DNA from: Euglena gracilis
Taxonomy: Eukaryota; Euglenida; Euglenophyceae; Euglenales
Length of the DNA: 64,000 nt
Assembly: GCA_039621445.1 (NCBI GenBank)
Contig: CP154956.1
Location: 34,197,437 to 34,261,436, forward strand
Direction: 5' to 3'
A program made the translations under genes and the position numbers. Shown here one piece after another: positions 40,328 to 51,055 of this stretch. Within the stretch, counting starts at the first letter, position 1. Each line of letters begins with the position of its first letter. The notes beneath the pieces were generated by a model. The model did no database searches. It was not told the DNA's origin and was given only the letters and a program-made list of their open reading frames with translations.

Positions 40328-41097
40328 GTGCCATGGCAGAATGGCTGCCTGGTACACACAAATCCCCCCAATTTTTCTAACAACAACAACCTCTGCCAAG
40401 GGGAAGAAGGAGGGGCACAGCAGCCTCCAAGATTTCCAGTGGAGCTGGAGACCAAGGTCAAGAACAGCCCCATGGAGGGGAAACCAAGGCCATATGAGCC
40501 AGAGTTATGTTCAATTTCACGTGCACGCCATGGTGGCCAACAAGTGCAGGGTCATGGTGGCCAGTTTTCACAGGGCCATGGAGGCCAGAATTTTTCAGGC
40601 CAGCGCGGCCAATTGCGTCAACAAGGCCATGGGGGCCAAAGGGGTGGACCAGAAATGGCCCCCCAGAAGCTAAGGTGCAAACCTTATATAAATCAACTGC
40701 AGCAGCCCCAGGAGGATGCCACCACAGGGGCTGTGGTGATCAAGGGGGCAACACCCCCCTCACATTTCTTCTTCAATGCCCATCCCATGGCGGGGGCAAG
40801 TCAAAACAAGGGGGATACCCAAAAAGGGGCCCCTATGGTATGTCAAATGACAACATCAATGACAAAGTGGAGGACAGAGAGCCCGTGAGAAGAGCATGCA
40901 CACCCCAACAGCAACTCTTTCAGAATGCTCAATCCCTGGGGGCACCAGGGGTGCAATGTCCAACGCCCCCCACCCAGCCCCCAGAAAATCACCTGATTGG
41001 GAAAATAAAGTCCATAGAGGAAAAATGGGGAGACACCCCACTTCACCAGAGGCTCCAGAAAAGTCTAAAATGGTGGACAAAAAATGCCCTCAATTGA
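40328..41097 (+). pseudogene. DIRS C/H gag central part
   Basis: QGHGGQ repeats at 40545-40650 match the subfamily-specific Gag of 18850-18900. Several stops and register changes occur. The end (WGDTPLHQRLQKSLKWW) matches the pre-RT segment of element A (KVPLFQRLRKCLPWW). Confidence 0.6.
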
Positions 41098-42850
41098 TAA
41101 AAAATGGAATTCAACCCACATTGGTGAATCCCCCAAAATTATCCACCAACCCAAAACCCAGAGCCAACCTGGACGTGAACCAAACATAAAAAATTCTGCT
41201 GGATTACGAAAAAAACTGGGTCTGTGAAACGAGTTTCTGATTCAGAAACCCAGCATTTGATCTCGTGGTTTTTAATTTCAAAACCCGAAGGGGGAACAAT
41301 CAAGTGGAGAATGATCAGCGACTGCAGAGAAATCAATCAGCAATTTGAAGTAAAACCTTTCAAGCTGGATCATATCCAGCACATTTTTCCAGTTTTGGAA
41401 AAAGGCCACTGGGCAGCAAAAATAGACCTCAAGGCTGCCTATTTTCATATTCCAGTACGTACGTAAGTCCAGGCCTAAGCATTTTTGAGACATCAGGTGG
41501 GGGGGGGCAGACCTGGGAATTTCAAACAGGCTGCTTTGGGCTAAATGTAATGCCCCAAATTTTCAGTTCAGTCATCAAAACTTTCGAAACATTGTGGAGA
41601 AAAAGGGGCATCCAGGTGTTTGTTTACCTGGACGACATTTTGCTGGTTGCCCCCACCCAAAACACTTTGCAAAACCACCTGAACACAGTTGTCAAAGATT
41701 TGCTGGATTCTGGGTTCAAAATCAATGTGAAAAAGTCCACCCTTCAGCCCACCCAAGTAGTAACCCATCTGTATTTTCAACTGAACTTCCAGGAAGAACT
41801 ACAGGTGCCCCCCCCAGAAAGTCAAAGCCATAAAAAAGGAACTGGGAAAAATTGTGAAAAAAGATTACATGTCAAAAAGGCAATTGGCTGCCATTTTGGG
41901 CTAAATAAGATGTAACCTAATGGCCCTGCCATTTTTAAATGGCAGGGCTTTTAAAAGGGCTTTTACAGACACCCTTGAAAATTTTGGTGGCCAAGTCCAC
42001 AGCCCCCTGGGACTCGAAACACCCCATTTCCCAGAAAATCAAGACCCAATTAAGGGAAATAAAAATTCTGATGGACACCTGAGGGGAAGACCCTTCCCCC
42101 AAAATGCAACCAGAGAGTTGCACTTAGACAGCAGCACCCATGCCTGGGGGGGGTGGCTAGACATCCACACAGGAGAAATTGTGCAGGAATTTTGAAGAAA
42201 ATTTTACACATCAATGTAAAGGAGCTCAGTGCAGCTATCAGCGCTGTGAAAAGTTTGAGCAAACCTGGAGAAACCGTTTCCTTATCAGTGGACAACCAGG
42301 TAATTTACTTTTACCTAACGAAATGTGGGGGCGCAAAGGACCCCTTCAACAAAATGCTGCGACCATTTTTCAAATGGTGCATGGAAAATTTAGTAAACCT
42401 CCAAGTCAACTTGGTACCTTCAAAAGAATTGCTGGCAGACCCCATAAGCAGATGGGAAATGGACGGGGGGGATTACTCCTTAGACCCCCAATTGTTGTCA
42501 ATGGTTAAGACAACAATTCAAGGATTTGATAAATCTGGAAACAGGTTTTTTTGCCTTCCCGGGCAACAAAAAACTGCCCAATTTTGTGACCAGGTGGCCC
42601 CAGTGGGAAGCCACAGCAGTGAATGCATTACAATGTCCACTGGAAAATATGGGGGACCTTTATGCAAACCTCCCCTGGTCAGTAATTCAAAAAATTTTAT
42701 CCAGGTTGAAGCGGTTTCCCCAGACCAAAGTTTTGATGGTCACCCTCTTCTGGGGGTCAGCCACCTGGTGGCCCCAATTATTAAAAATGAAAATTCCAGG
42801 GACCCCCTGCCTGAAAATACAGGGGTATGTTCACCAATTGCACGGGTGAG
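41098..42850 (+). pseudogene. DIRS C/H pol: RT, RNase H, Dam-like domain, decayed
   Basis: RT blocks are ISWFLISKPEGG, SDCREINQ, AKIDLKAAYFHI and FVYLDDILLV (YLDD at about 41625). They lie in short ORFs interrupted by stops (41466, 41915). RNase H includes LDSSTHAWGG and SVDNQVIYFYL. The Dam-like segment reads ETGFFAFPGN and YANLPWSVI, so the NPPW motif of A and B is NLPW here. Not translatable as a single protein. Confidence 0.78.
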
Positions 42851-43133
42851 CAAATGCCACCCCCCAGGTGGCCCCTGTTTGCATGATTTGCTTCGGCAAA
42901 TATTGGAGGGGAATCAAATTCAGGTTAAAACCATTAACTATTTCCTGGGGAGAAACCTCAGCCTAAAACGTTACCAGAGTGCTTTTGCACTTCTGTGGGT
43001 AATTTTGGAACACATGGGGGTGCCCCCCCCTGAAGCCACCACAGACTAAGTGGCTGACGCTTTAATACAATTCCAATTTTCCAAGGCCCAAGCCCGCAAT
43101 GCCTACAGCGCTATGCTTTTGATTCCTGGGTTT
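42851..43133 (+). pseudogene. DIRS C/H tyrosine recombinase, 5' half
   Basis: Contains VKTINYFLGRNLSLKRYQSAF and ends at LLIPGF (43130), exactly where A and B continue with G(S/W)(L/E)SIRF. The remainder resumes at 48926 after element S. Confidence 0.78.
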
Positions 43134-43721
43134 TGTCGGCTGCCGCTGGCGTCGGCAGCCAAAAATTTCCCAAAAAATTCCCAAAAAACCCCCGGTAGGA
43201 ACCACCAAAGCTAGTCAACCGCCACGCGAGTTGAATTGGAACCCCAGCAAATTCCAAGAAGAATTTGAGAATTCGATTTGAGAATCAGAAAAGAAGAAAA
43301 GTCAATTGAGAATTGAAGGATCAAAAAGGACAATTCCAAAGAAGCCAAGGCATTCATTTCCACATTCTTTGTCCCACTCAACACCTGAACTCAAAGGTAC
43401 TTGCCCACCTTATCAAGTCCCAGGTTTGTTGTGCTCTGCTGTTTGATCCTAAGTAGGTGGGTTGGTTTGTCACTGGCCACCCTTTGGACCAAAGTTGAGA
43501 AATGGGGAAAAACCAACAGTGGAGGGAAAAAAAGATCCTACGAGGGGCAACCGGGGACCCCGGGTAGGGGGGGCACACCTCACCCCCTTCACAGTCTGTT
43601 AGCATGTTCGAAAATGGGGCCCAATTTCACAAAGGCCCTGGCCTGAGCCCTCCAGGGCCAGAAAAAAAGGGTTGCGGCCCCGGCAGCCCCCCCGGGCGAG
43701 CGGGGTCCCTTACCCCCAACA
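43134..43721 (+). repeat. 5' LTR of element S
   Basis: Starts tgtcggctgccgctggcgtc and ends ttacccccaaca. The primer site tggtacgcagagg (43722-43734) follows at once; it is the initiator-Met type with one extra C. Confidence 0.9.
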
Positions 43722-44799
43722 TGGTACGCAGAGGTGGCTTCACTGACTCTGTCAGTGAAGAATTTTTAGATTCCGTTGATGACAAAGAATTCAAAGAATA
43801 CTGTGACCAATTCAAGTTGTTGGCAATTGAATTCAGTGATACCCAAACAGAGGAACAAAGAAAAAGGGAGGCTGAATATCTGGCGTCTCAGAGGGAGTTT
43901 GGAAACTATGATGTGAAGCAGCCATTGGACATTCTCATGGCCCTGACTCATCTTCTCCATGTCAATCTTGTAAACCGTCAGGGGTAAGCCCAGCAAGTTC
44001 ACTGCCAGGAGAACCTGAAGTTAAACAAGAAAGTTTTGACCCTTGTCCAAATGTTTTGCAAATGGGAGGTGTGCGGTGTGAATCTGAATCCGGACAGCTG
44101 AGTGTCAAATCAGACATTGTGGAAATCTCAGAGGTCACAAAACCTGACACTTTTTATGACCCTTGGGATGAGTGGTGGCAAAAAGTTGAGGCAGGTATCA
44201 CAGAATTGTTTTCAAACACTTTTTCTCTGAACGAGAGACTGACGAAACTGGAGGAAGTGCCCAGCCAAAGTGAGTCCAGCCACTTGGAGGGACGGATGGC
44301 TGAAATTGAAACCCGTCTGAGAAATTTGGCAGATGGTTTTCATGACCTTTTGACACGAACTTGCAGTGAAATTGAACACCGTTTTTCTGAAAGCATCCAG
44401 TCCCTGTGTGAGAAGGGCGAGGCTCTGTCAAAACGGCTGGAGAGTGAAGAAAAGATCCTGGAGGAACGGCTGAAAATCTTTGAATTGCAAATCACTGAAT
44501 AGTTACAGCCCAATGAAAAATTTCTAAGTCCAGAAAATTTTGTGCCTGTGAATCTGAATTCTGGACATGTCACAAATCTGCAGCCGTCATCAGTGTCTTC
44601 TGAAAAATCTTCCTCAGATTTTGCCACGCAGCCAAGGAAATTCAGACAGACGAAAAAATTCTGGAGGCCTGCCAAAAACAGTTGGAATGACTTTCAATTT
44701 TTGAGACCAAGTTGGTTTCATGATTGGTGGGGTTGGGACTGGTACACAAATCCCTGGAACAGCTGGGGGTGGTTTCCACCGAATCAATGGTGGTGGTGA
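43721..44799 (+). CDS. Element S Gag-like coiled-coil protein (two breaks) with Trp-rich tail
   Basis: The first frame uses an ATG made of the last LTR base and the first two primer-site bases (43721) and ends at 43987 (SVSEEFLDSVDDKEFKEYCD ...). At its end, caggg/gtaagcc resembles a splice donor. The second frame, open from before 43921 and annotated from ATG 44056, continues with FYDPWDEWWQKVEAG. It then has a coiled coil (RMAEIETRLRNLADGF, SKRLESEEKILEERLKIFE) and ends at TAG 44500. The same frame stays open after the TAG to 44799 and ends in a Trp-rich tail (WFHDWWGWDWYTNPWNSWGW). Similar coiled-coil Gags occur in M and T. Identity as Gag is inference from position. Confidence 0.6.
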
Positions 44800-46020
44800 T
44801 TTTCTTTCAGCATAGGTCTAACCACTGACTGGCACCGCACAGCACTTTACAGTGATCAGTATGTTTTTGTGGTTTGTTTGTGGCTTTGTGTTTTTTGTTT
44901 CGTACTTCCTTTGTGTGATCTGGTCGGAGGCAGATGCGTAATCAGCCAGAAGTTTAAATCTGGATTTTCAGTTCACAGAGTTTGACTTATGGAAAAACTG
45001 CCAAGTCAAACATTTTGAATCTGGTTTCTGGGGTGCATGTTTCTCCCCAGTTGCTTTCCACTTAAATGGAGACGCCCAGCCACGATGCTTGGGAATTTCT
45101 CCTAGTGTTCAGGCAGCCAGATCAATGATTTCCAGTTTCAGAGTTTTCAGTTTTCGGTTCTTGTCCCGAATGTCATTTGGGGAGGGGCACGGCATTGACA
45201 TGTGTCACCATCTCAGACGGGGACAAATCAGTCATTTCAGGTGGAATTTTGGTTTGTGTTTTTTCTGGTCCCTTTTGTCACGGGACAGTTTTTCCAGAGA
45301 GAAACTTTACCCCCGGGACAGGGACATATGTTGAAGAATCGGCACAGTTTTTTGGGATTTTTCAGTCCAGTTTCATTCTGGTTTTCGAGTGTGGCAGCCC
45401 AGCAGGCCTGTGGAGGTTTTATCTGGGTTTTTGCCAAAGCCTGAGGCAGGGAGGAGACCTCTAATATTCCACTCGAACCAAAAAGTTTTTGGGAAAGCGC
45501 GCAAAGAGGGGTTCCAAGGGTGGGGCTAGACCCAGGCCAGGAAAAAAAACACCCCTGTGGCCACCCATCTAAGGGCTCAGGAAAGGTTTCAATTTTCAGT
45601 CCAAGTGGGAACCAAGGTGGATTGACCCAGGAGGAAAAGACACCCCTGAGGAAAGTTCATTTTTGGGCCCATCAGTGGCATCATCAGTGGCATTTTGTTC
45701 AGTTTTTCAGTGAAAAATATGTTGATCTGTGGGTTGCACTTTCTGCGGCATTTTTTCAGCTGAGGAGTTTGCTTGAGGGAGAAAAATTCAGAAGTGGGGG
45801 ACGCCTCACAATGCAAAACTCCCAATGGTAATTTTTACAGTTTGAGGCTTGTTGGAGCAGTTTTCGTGTGACCCATTTGATGGATCAAAGATCAGATTTT
45901 TATGTGCCGCTCTGGTTCAGAGTTCAGTGGCACTTTCAGGTTCGGTTCAGTGAGAAAATTCAGAAATCTGCCTTCTGTGTTGCTAGTGGTGAATTTTTGT
46001 GCGTGTGTGTGTTCCTTTGT
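44800..46020. other. Internal noncoding part of element S
   Basis: No domain or long conserved frame seen. AT-rich with many tttcag acceptor-like strings. Confidence 0.5.
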
Positions 46021-46157
46021 CATGCAGGTTTTGCAAGCAATCAAGCGATCAATCACCGAAGAGAATCAATGCAAAAAAATTTGAGAATTTCAAGGTTGAT
46101 TTACAAGTTCAAGTTTGTTGACTGGGACAATGATGATTACATTGACATTGAATTACA

Positions 46158-46352
46158 TTGAGATCTAAAGCAGACAAGTCATCAAGGAATTTGATTGAGT
46201 TTATTGAATTCAAAAAGTGCAAGAGTTTGCAAAGAATCGACTATAATGAACATTTCAAGTCGAGTTGGAGAACAGACTTCAACGACATCATTGGGACCCA
46301 AGCAATTGAATCACATGATTACAATTGTGGATTGTTTGTGGTATTTTACTAA
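46158..46352 (+). pseudogene. Possible Ulp1/C48 cysteine-protease C-terminal fragment in element S
   Basis: The short frame reads NLIEFIEFKKCKSLQRIDYN ... SSWRTDFNDIIGTQAIESHD and then NCGLFVVFY before a stop. The pattern W-x(n)-Q-x(n)-(D/N)CG-(L/V)FV is that of the active-site end of Ulp1/SENP-type SUMO proteases, with the oxyanion Gln and the catalytic Cys. The His-Trp part is not visible upstream. It could be a captured gene fragment or chance. Confidence 0.35.
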
Positions 46353-48325
46353 AGTGCAGGGGAGCGAAGCTTAATGGCCGACCAAAGTGCCTGCAGTGGG
46401 CAGCACTTCCAAAGCCCAGGCCCAGCACAGGTTGGCTGCTCTCACAGATTTTTCATGTTTTTGGGTCTCAGAATTTCACTTGTGGTTTGGAGCCAGTTTT
46501 CCTCCTCTCCTCGTGCAGCTGGGGGGGGGGGCTGTGTTTAGCCCTGTTTTTTTGTTGGTGTGTTGGATCAAAATCAGTTTTGGCTCTACGGTTGGAATTT
46601 TTTGACTCAGAATTGGATACCCTGTGAGACGTTTGGGTGGGGACACGATTGCATCAAATTGTGACCGTGATTGCATTGGTCATACCCCAGATATGGCGGG
46701 GTTTGATGAAAGATGCATTTTTCCCATTTTTATCGTCAAGTGGGGATTTCAGTTTTGCAGACAGGAATTTTTAACCCATGGCCCTCCCCACATTGGTTGA
46801 CGGTGGGGGGGGGGGCGACATTGTGAAGGCCCGTCCTTTGACATGTGTGAGATTTCAGCCGGTTTCGATATTACGGCCCACGTTTGTGATTTTTTTGTTT
46901 GGAGGCTGAAGCCAGATTGACCCCCATGGCCCCATGTGACTGGGGGGGGGGCAGCGTAAAATCGCTTTGGCTGAGAAACTTGGATTTGAATTTTCAGTAT
47001 GTTTGAGTTTTCCTTGTCATTTGACCATTTGACCCCCATTGCCCCGTGTGATTGGGGGGGGCAGTGAATTTTAATTGGCAAGCCGAATTGGTTGGTTTCG
47101 GCTGTGAATTGGTTGTGCCCACGGTTGGGCTGGATCGGCGTGGCCCCTCGGTATGCTGCTGGATGTTGCTTCTATTCGGTTGGTTGCTCTCGGTTGGACT
47201 TTGTTTGTTGTATGTGGCAGCTGTAATTCTCGATTGGATTTTGTCGAGGGCTTTTTTGGGCCCTGGATTTGTGGTTGGACCCAGATTTTCGATTTTTTGA
47301 GTATTTTTTGTTGCTGGAGGATTTTTATTCAAAGAGTTGGAAGAAAAACCTGGGATTTTGATATTTTTTCTGGTGGACGACAAAACGAGTTGGAGTTTTA
47401 AAACTCAGTTTTTTGATTCGGTTTGGACTATTGGATCAAAGGCATTTTTTAACATGAACACAGCTTGGAGGCATCCGAACTCGGGGGGGGGGACCCTGGA
47501 CCGGAGATGACCCCTCCTCCGTCCAAAGGCCCTGGTGTGGGCCAATAAAAAAAAACCCAGCCACGTGGGCACTAAAGCCCTGTGACATAGTGGCGGAGGG
47601 CCAATGTGAAGCCCTGTTCTCTTTGTGTTCAAAAAAAATAATCGGCGCAGTCACTTTCGGTTTGGAGCGCATGACAAGGAATTGAGCGTGCATACACACA
47701 AAACACACAACCGCACACGCACACAAACCCGCACACCCATCGTACACTATTCCCGCCATATATAACCGTCTTACCTTTGCACCTCACCGTTTGCCTTTTC
47801 TTACCCATCACCTTTTCACCGTTTTACCTCTTCTGTCCCGAATTGGAAAGGAATGCCTAGGTTTCTCTTTTTCTTTCCCCACACAATTCGTTTTCTGAGG
47901 CACTGTTGGCCAAAGTCGCTGATTTTTTTCAAAAAAAATCGAAATCGAATGAAGTCTCACTCACATAAGCTGCCAAAAAGAATTTTCACCAAGGGGGTGC
48001 GTGGGACTTAGGCCTTGGGGTAGAGTGCCCAGAGTTGGTTTCACTCAGAATTTTCAGATTTTGTGTACAAAGACCCGTTCCCCATGCTTGTCGGAGGAAA
48101 GGGGTGGGGGAGCTTCCCCCGTAGACCTGATTTTTCAGAGTCCCCCAAGGTGCCCGATATTATGGCTGGGGGGGGGCAGACACGTAGCACTGATTTTCAA
48201 AAAAAAGCGACAGGACCCGTTTCAAAAAAAAACACAGAATTTTCGCCCCCCAAAAAAAAATCAATTTCACTCTCCCGGTTTTTGTTCGGGGGGGGGAGAA
48301 AAACAGGTCCGACTAACGTCGCAAC
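46353..48325. other. Noncoding 3' part of element S
   Basis: No gene seen. A motif of the form gacccccat(g/t)gcccc-gtga-tggggggg recurs three times (about 46776-46815, 46918-46952, 47030-47065). G-runs are frequent. Confidence 0.55.
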
Positions 48326-48921
48326 GGAGGGGGTGTCGGCTGCCGCTGGCGTCAGCAGCCAAAAATTTCCCAAAAAATTCCCAAAAAACCCCCGGTTGGA
48401 ACCACCAAAGCTAGTCAACCGCCACGCGAGTTGAATTGGAACCCCAGCAAATTCCAAGAAGAATTTGAGAGTTCGATTTGAGAATCAGAAAAGAAGAAAA
48501 GTCAATTGAGAATTGAAGGATCAAAAAGGACAATTCCAAAGAAGCCAAGGCATTCATTTCCACATTCTTTGTCCCACTCAACACCTGAACTCAAAGGTAC
48601 TTGCCCACCTTCTCAAGTCCCAGGTTTGTTGTGCTCTGCTGTTTGATCCTAAGTAGGTGGGTTGGTTTGTCATTGGCCACCCTTTGGACCAAAGTTGAGA
48701 AATGGGGAAAAACCAACAGTGGAGGGAAAAAAAGATCCTACGCGGGGCAACCGGGGACCCCGGGTAGGGGGGGCACACCTCACCCCCTTCACAGTCTGTT
48801 AGCATGTTCGAAAATGGGGCCCAATTTCACAAAGGCCCTGGCCTGAGCCCTCCAGGGCCAGAAAAAAGTGGTTGCGGCCCCGGCAGCCCCCCCGGGCGAG
48901 CGGGGTCCCTTACCCCCAACA
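48326..48921 (+). repeat. Purine tract and 3' LTR of element S
   Basis: Purine tract ggaggggg (48326-48333), then the 588-bp LTR 48334-48921, followed by the target duplication gttt. Confidence 0.9.
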
Positions 48922-49910
48922 GTTTGGTGGGCTGAGATTCCACACTCTGTTAACCCCCTACAAGAGACTTTGGAACCAAAACTTGGAGAAGTGTGGGGCA
49001 TTTTCGGATTCCCTCCCAATCCTCCTGGGACTGACAAAGGCGCGCCTATGCCCACTGATATTTGTACATTACGTACACAACTGTTTTTTTGCTCACGCCT
49101 CCTCTGTTTATACCGGTCCTCAGACTTGTCACAAGTCAAACGAACCACCAGTGTGTTTGGTAGGGCACCCTACATCAAGATTAAGCGTAAAGGGCAGAAG
49201 TTCCATAAGTGTGAAAGGGCGGTGTCAATTCCCCAGTGTCCCCAAATAAGCCCGTTTCATTTAGTGATCTGTTATGTTGCTGCAACACGTTCATTCGTGA
49301 GAACTGGGGGCCCCCTCCTAATTTCATGAAAACCTCCCTTCGAGGCCATCACTGCAGACAACATTGCTTCAATAACTAAAAATATTTCTTGGCCAAACAC
49401 GGGGTGCCCCCCCAGGTGTGGGGGGCCCACTCCACAAGAGGAGCAGGAGTTAGTTTACTCACAAAATTGGGCCTGTCTGCCCAAAATGTTTGTGGAATTG
49501 GCCATTGGAGGGGGGTGGAGGCTTTTACAGCCTACTACAAAGGCTTGGTGCCCAAGGTGCCTTAGAAAATGCCCTGGCCCCCCTAATTTCAGTACACAAT
49601 TGGGCCTAACAAGGGCAAATTGCGGATCCCGAGGTGTCTCGTACTCCCTCGAGGAAAACAGACAAGGGAGGAAGGGACACCGAGGGCGAAGCACAAAGAC
49701 ATTGGGAGCCTGACACCCCCCCCGTAAAAGAAACTTTGTGTTCAAAAGCCCTCGGTCAGAGAGTGGTGGCAAGGGGGGGGGAGGGGGGGACACCCCCCAG
49801 GGGCAAGAAGTCACGTCGCCAAGTCGGAGCAGCATCGTCAGCCAACTCCGGCGAGGCGGCACTAAGCAGGTACTCCTAATCCAACGCACCAGAACAATCC
49901 AAACAACACC
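48922..49910 (+). mobile_element. DIRS element C/H, right part (recombinase 3' half, right ITR, ICR arm 1)
   Basis: The recombinase resumes at GGLRFHTLLTPYKRLWNQ, in line with LLIPGF at 43130. The HxxR box is AHSTRGAG at 49430 and the tyrosine lies in AFTAYYKGL (about 49530). Stops are present, so it is decayed. The right ITR (about 49619-49638) and ICR arm 1 (49639-49700) match the left ITR at 18350. The second ICR arm is missing, cut at 49910. Confidence 0.8.
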
Positions 49911-49911
49911 G

Positions 49912-50863
49912 CCAGTCGGGCTCCGCACTGCGAAATGGTGAGGTCCTGCTTTTCTTGCCGGCTGTTCTGTTTTGTGTTTGTGCGTGCGCGGGGGGTGTTT
50001 CTTACTGCTTTTTGTTGCCGGAGTTGGCTGATTCCTATTTCTGCCCTTCGACCTCAAGGAGAAAGAGTTTTGCTTTTACGAGTTCAAGTGGAATTATTTT
50101 ACGAGGAGTATTACTTTCCCGAAGACCATCACTTTGACCAACTGGTGGACCGAACTTTTTCGGAACTTCAACTTCCTGACGGAAGAATTCAACTCTTCGA
50201 GTTCAACTGGAATTATTCCCAAAAGTATTGCAATTGCCACAACAGAGATCAACAACTGGACTGGCAGCAAGGTTTTTCTAGTACCCCCCCAGTGGGGTCT
50301 GTTAACCAACTGCTGGGGGGAGGAGATGCCCTCCCCAAGGTGGAATTTGGCCTGCTTGATTGTGTCAGGCAAATATTACACCCCCAGAAAGTTTCGGTGT
50401 CCAGTATCGATACTTACATAAAAAATCTGGGAAATGTCAAAAGATATGACCCAGCCTTCAGGACTTTGATGGGCCAATTGCTGCACAAAGGGGTGCCCCT
50501 GCAGGACTGCACAGTCCACAAGATGGCCGAGGCCATCCTTGATCTGGCTGCCCACAGCCTCAACACTGCACGAAATGCATATGCAGCAGTTTTATTACTC
50601 CCAGGGTTTGGGTCATTGAGGTTTTGCCCTCTTTTGTCTCCATTGAAAAGGAAATGGAATTCCAATGTCTGCAAGTATGCCCATTTTTGGGACCCCACTG
50701 ATTTCTTAGAAAACATCATCAGGAAATACAAACCCCTCTAAGACCTATCTGTTAAAGTGCTCAGAAACAGACTCATCATCTGTTGGAGGAGTCCACAGGG
50801 GGGTTGATTTAGCCAGGACACAGCGAAAAATCAGTTTCGTGGGAGAAAAAATTTTCATTTGAC
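49912..50863 (+). mobile_element. DIRS E: internally deleted derivative of the A/B type
   Basis: The left ITR (49912-50035) is close to that of element B. About 200 bp of leader and gag start follow (SELQLPDGRIQLFEFNWN). A jump at about 50265 (actggcagcaagg) goes directly to the end of pol, removing Gag, RT and RNase H. The recombinase N-terminus follows (DTYIKNLGNVKRYDPAFR). The recombinase start codon is GTG where B has ATG. A stop occurs at 50739. A second deletion near 50790 and truncation at 50863 remove the catalytic part. Confidence 0.8.
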
Positions 50864-51055
50864 GTTTTGCCAAAACCGGGCCAAAAAAGTCGAAAAAAAT
50901 CGAGGAACTCCCCCCCCCCCCCAAACGATGTTTATTTTCCTCCCGGACACAGGAAAAACTGTTGTTGAGCCGAAAATTGGTACTCCCTCGAGGAAAACCG
51001 ACAAGGGAGGAAGGGACACCGAGGGCGATGCACGAAGACCTTGTGAGGCCATGCC
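50864..51055 (-). repeat. Displaced ICR arm of the C/H subfamily
   Basis: From about 50982 the sequence (tactccctcgagg ... gaggccatgcc) is the ICR/ITR end of the C/H subfamily in the orientation opposite to that expected for the missing arm of C/H. The 50864-50981 stretch is unassigned. Confidence 0.65.

Larger units (their letters stand above)
40130..43133 (+). mobile_element. DIRS element C/H, middle part
   Basis: Continuation of the element that begins at 18350: Gag repeats, RT, RNase H, degenerate Dam-like domain and the recombinase N-terminus, cut at 43133 by LTR element S. At 40264-40337 an inverted repeat (gccactgtgtac / gtacacagtgcc) lies just before the Gag repeats. Confidence 0.8.
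43134..48921 (+). mobile_element. LTR retrotransposon S (no pol seen)
   Basis: Two 588-bp LTRs (43134-43721 and 48334-48921, TG...CA) with about eight differences between them. They flank 4.6 kb of internal DNA. A 4-bp target duplication, gttt, lies at 43130-43133 and 48922-48925. A primer site follows the 5' LTR and a purine tract (ggaggggg) precedes the 3' LTR. A Gag-like protein is encoded, but I find no protease, RT or integrase, so it is probably mobilised in trans. Confidence 0.88.
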
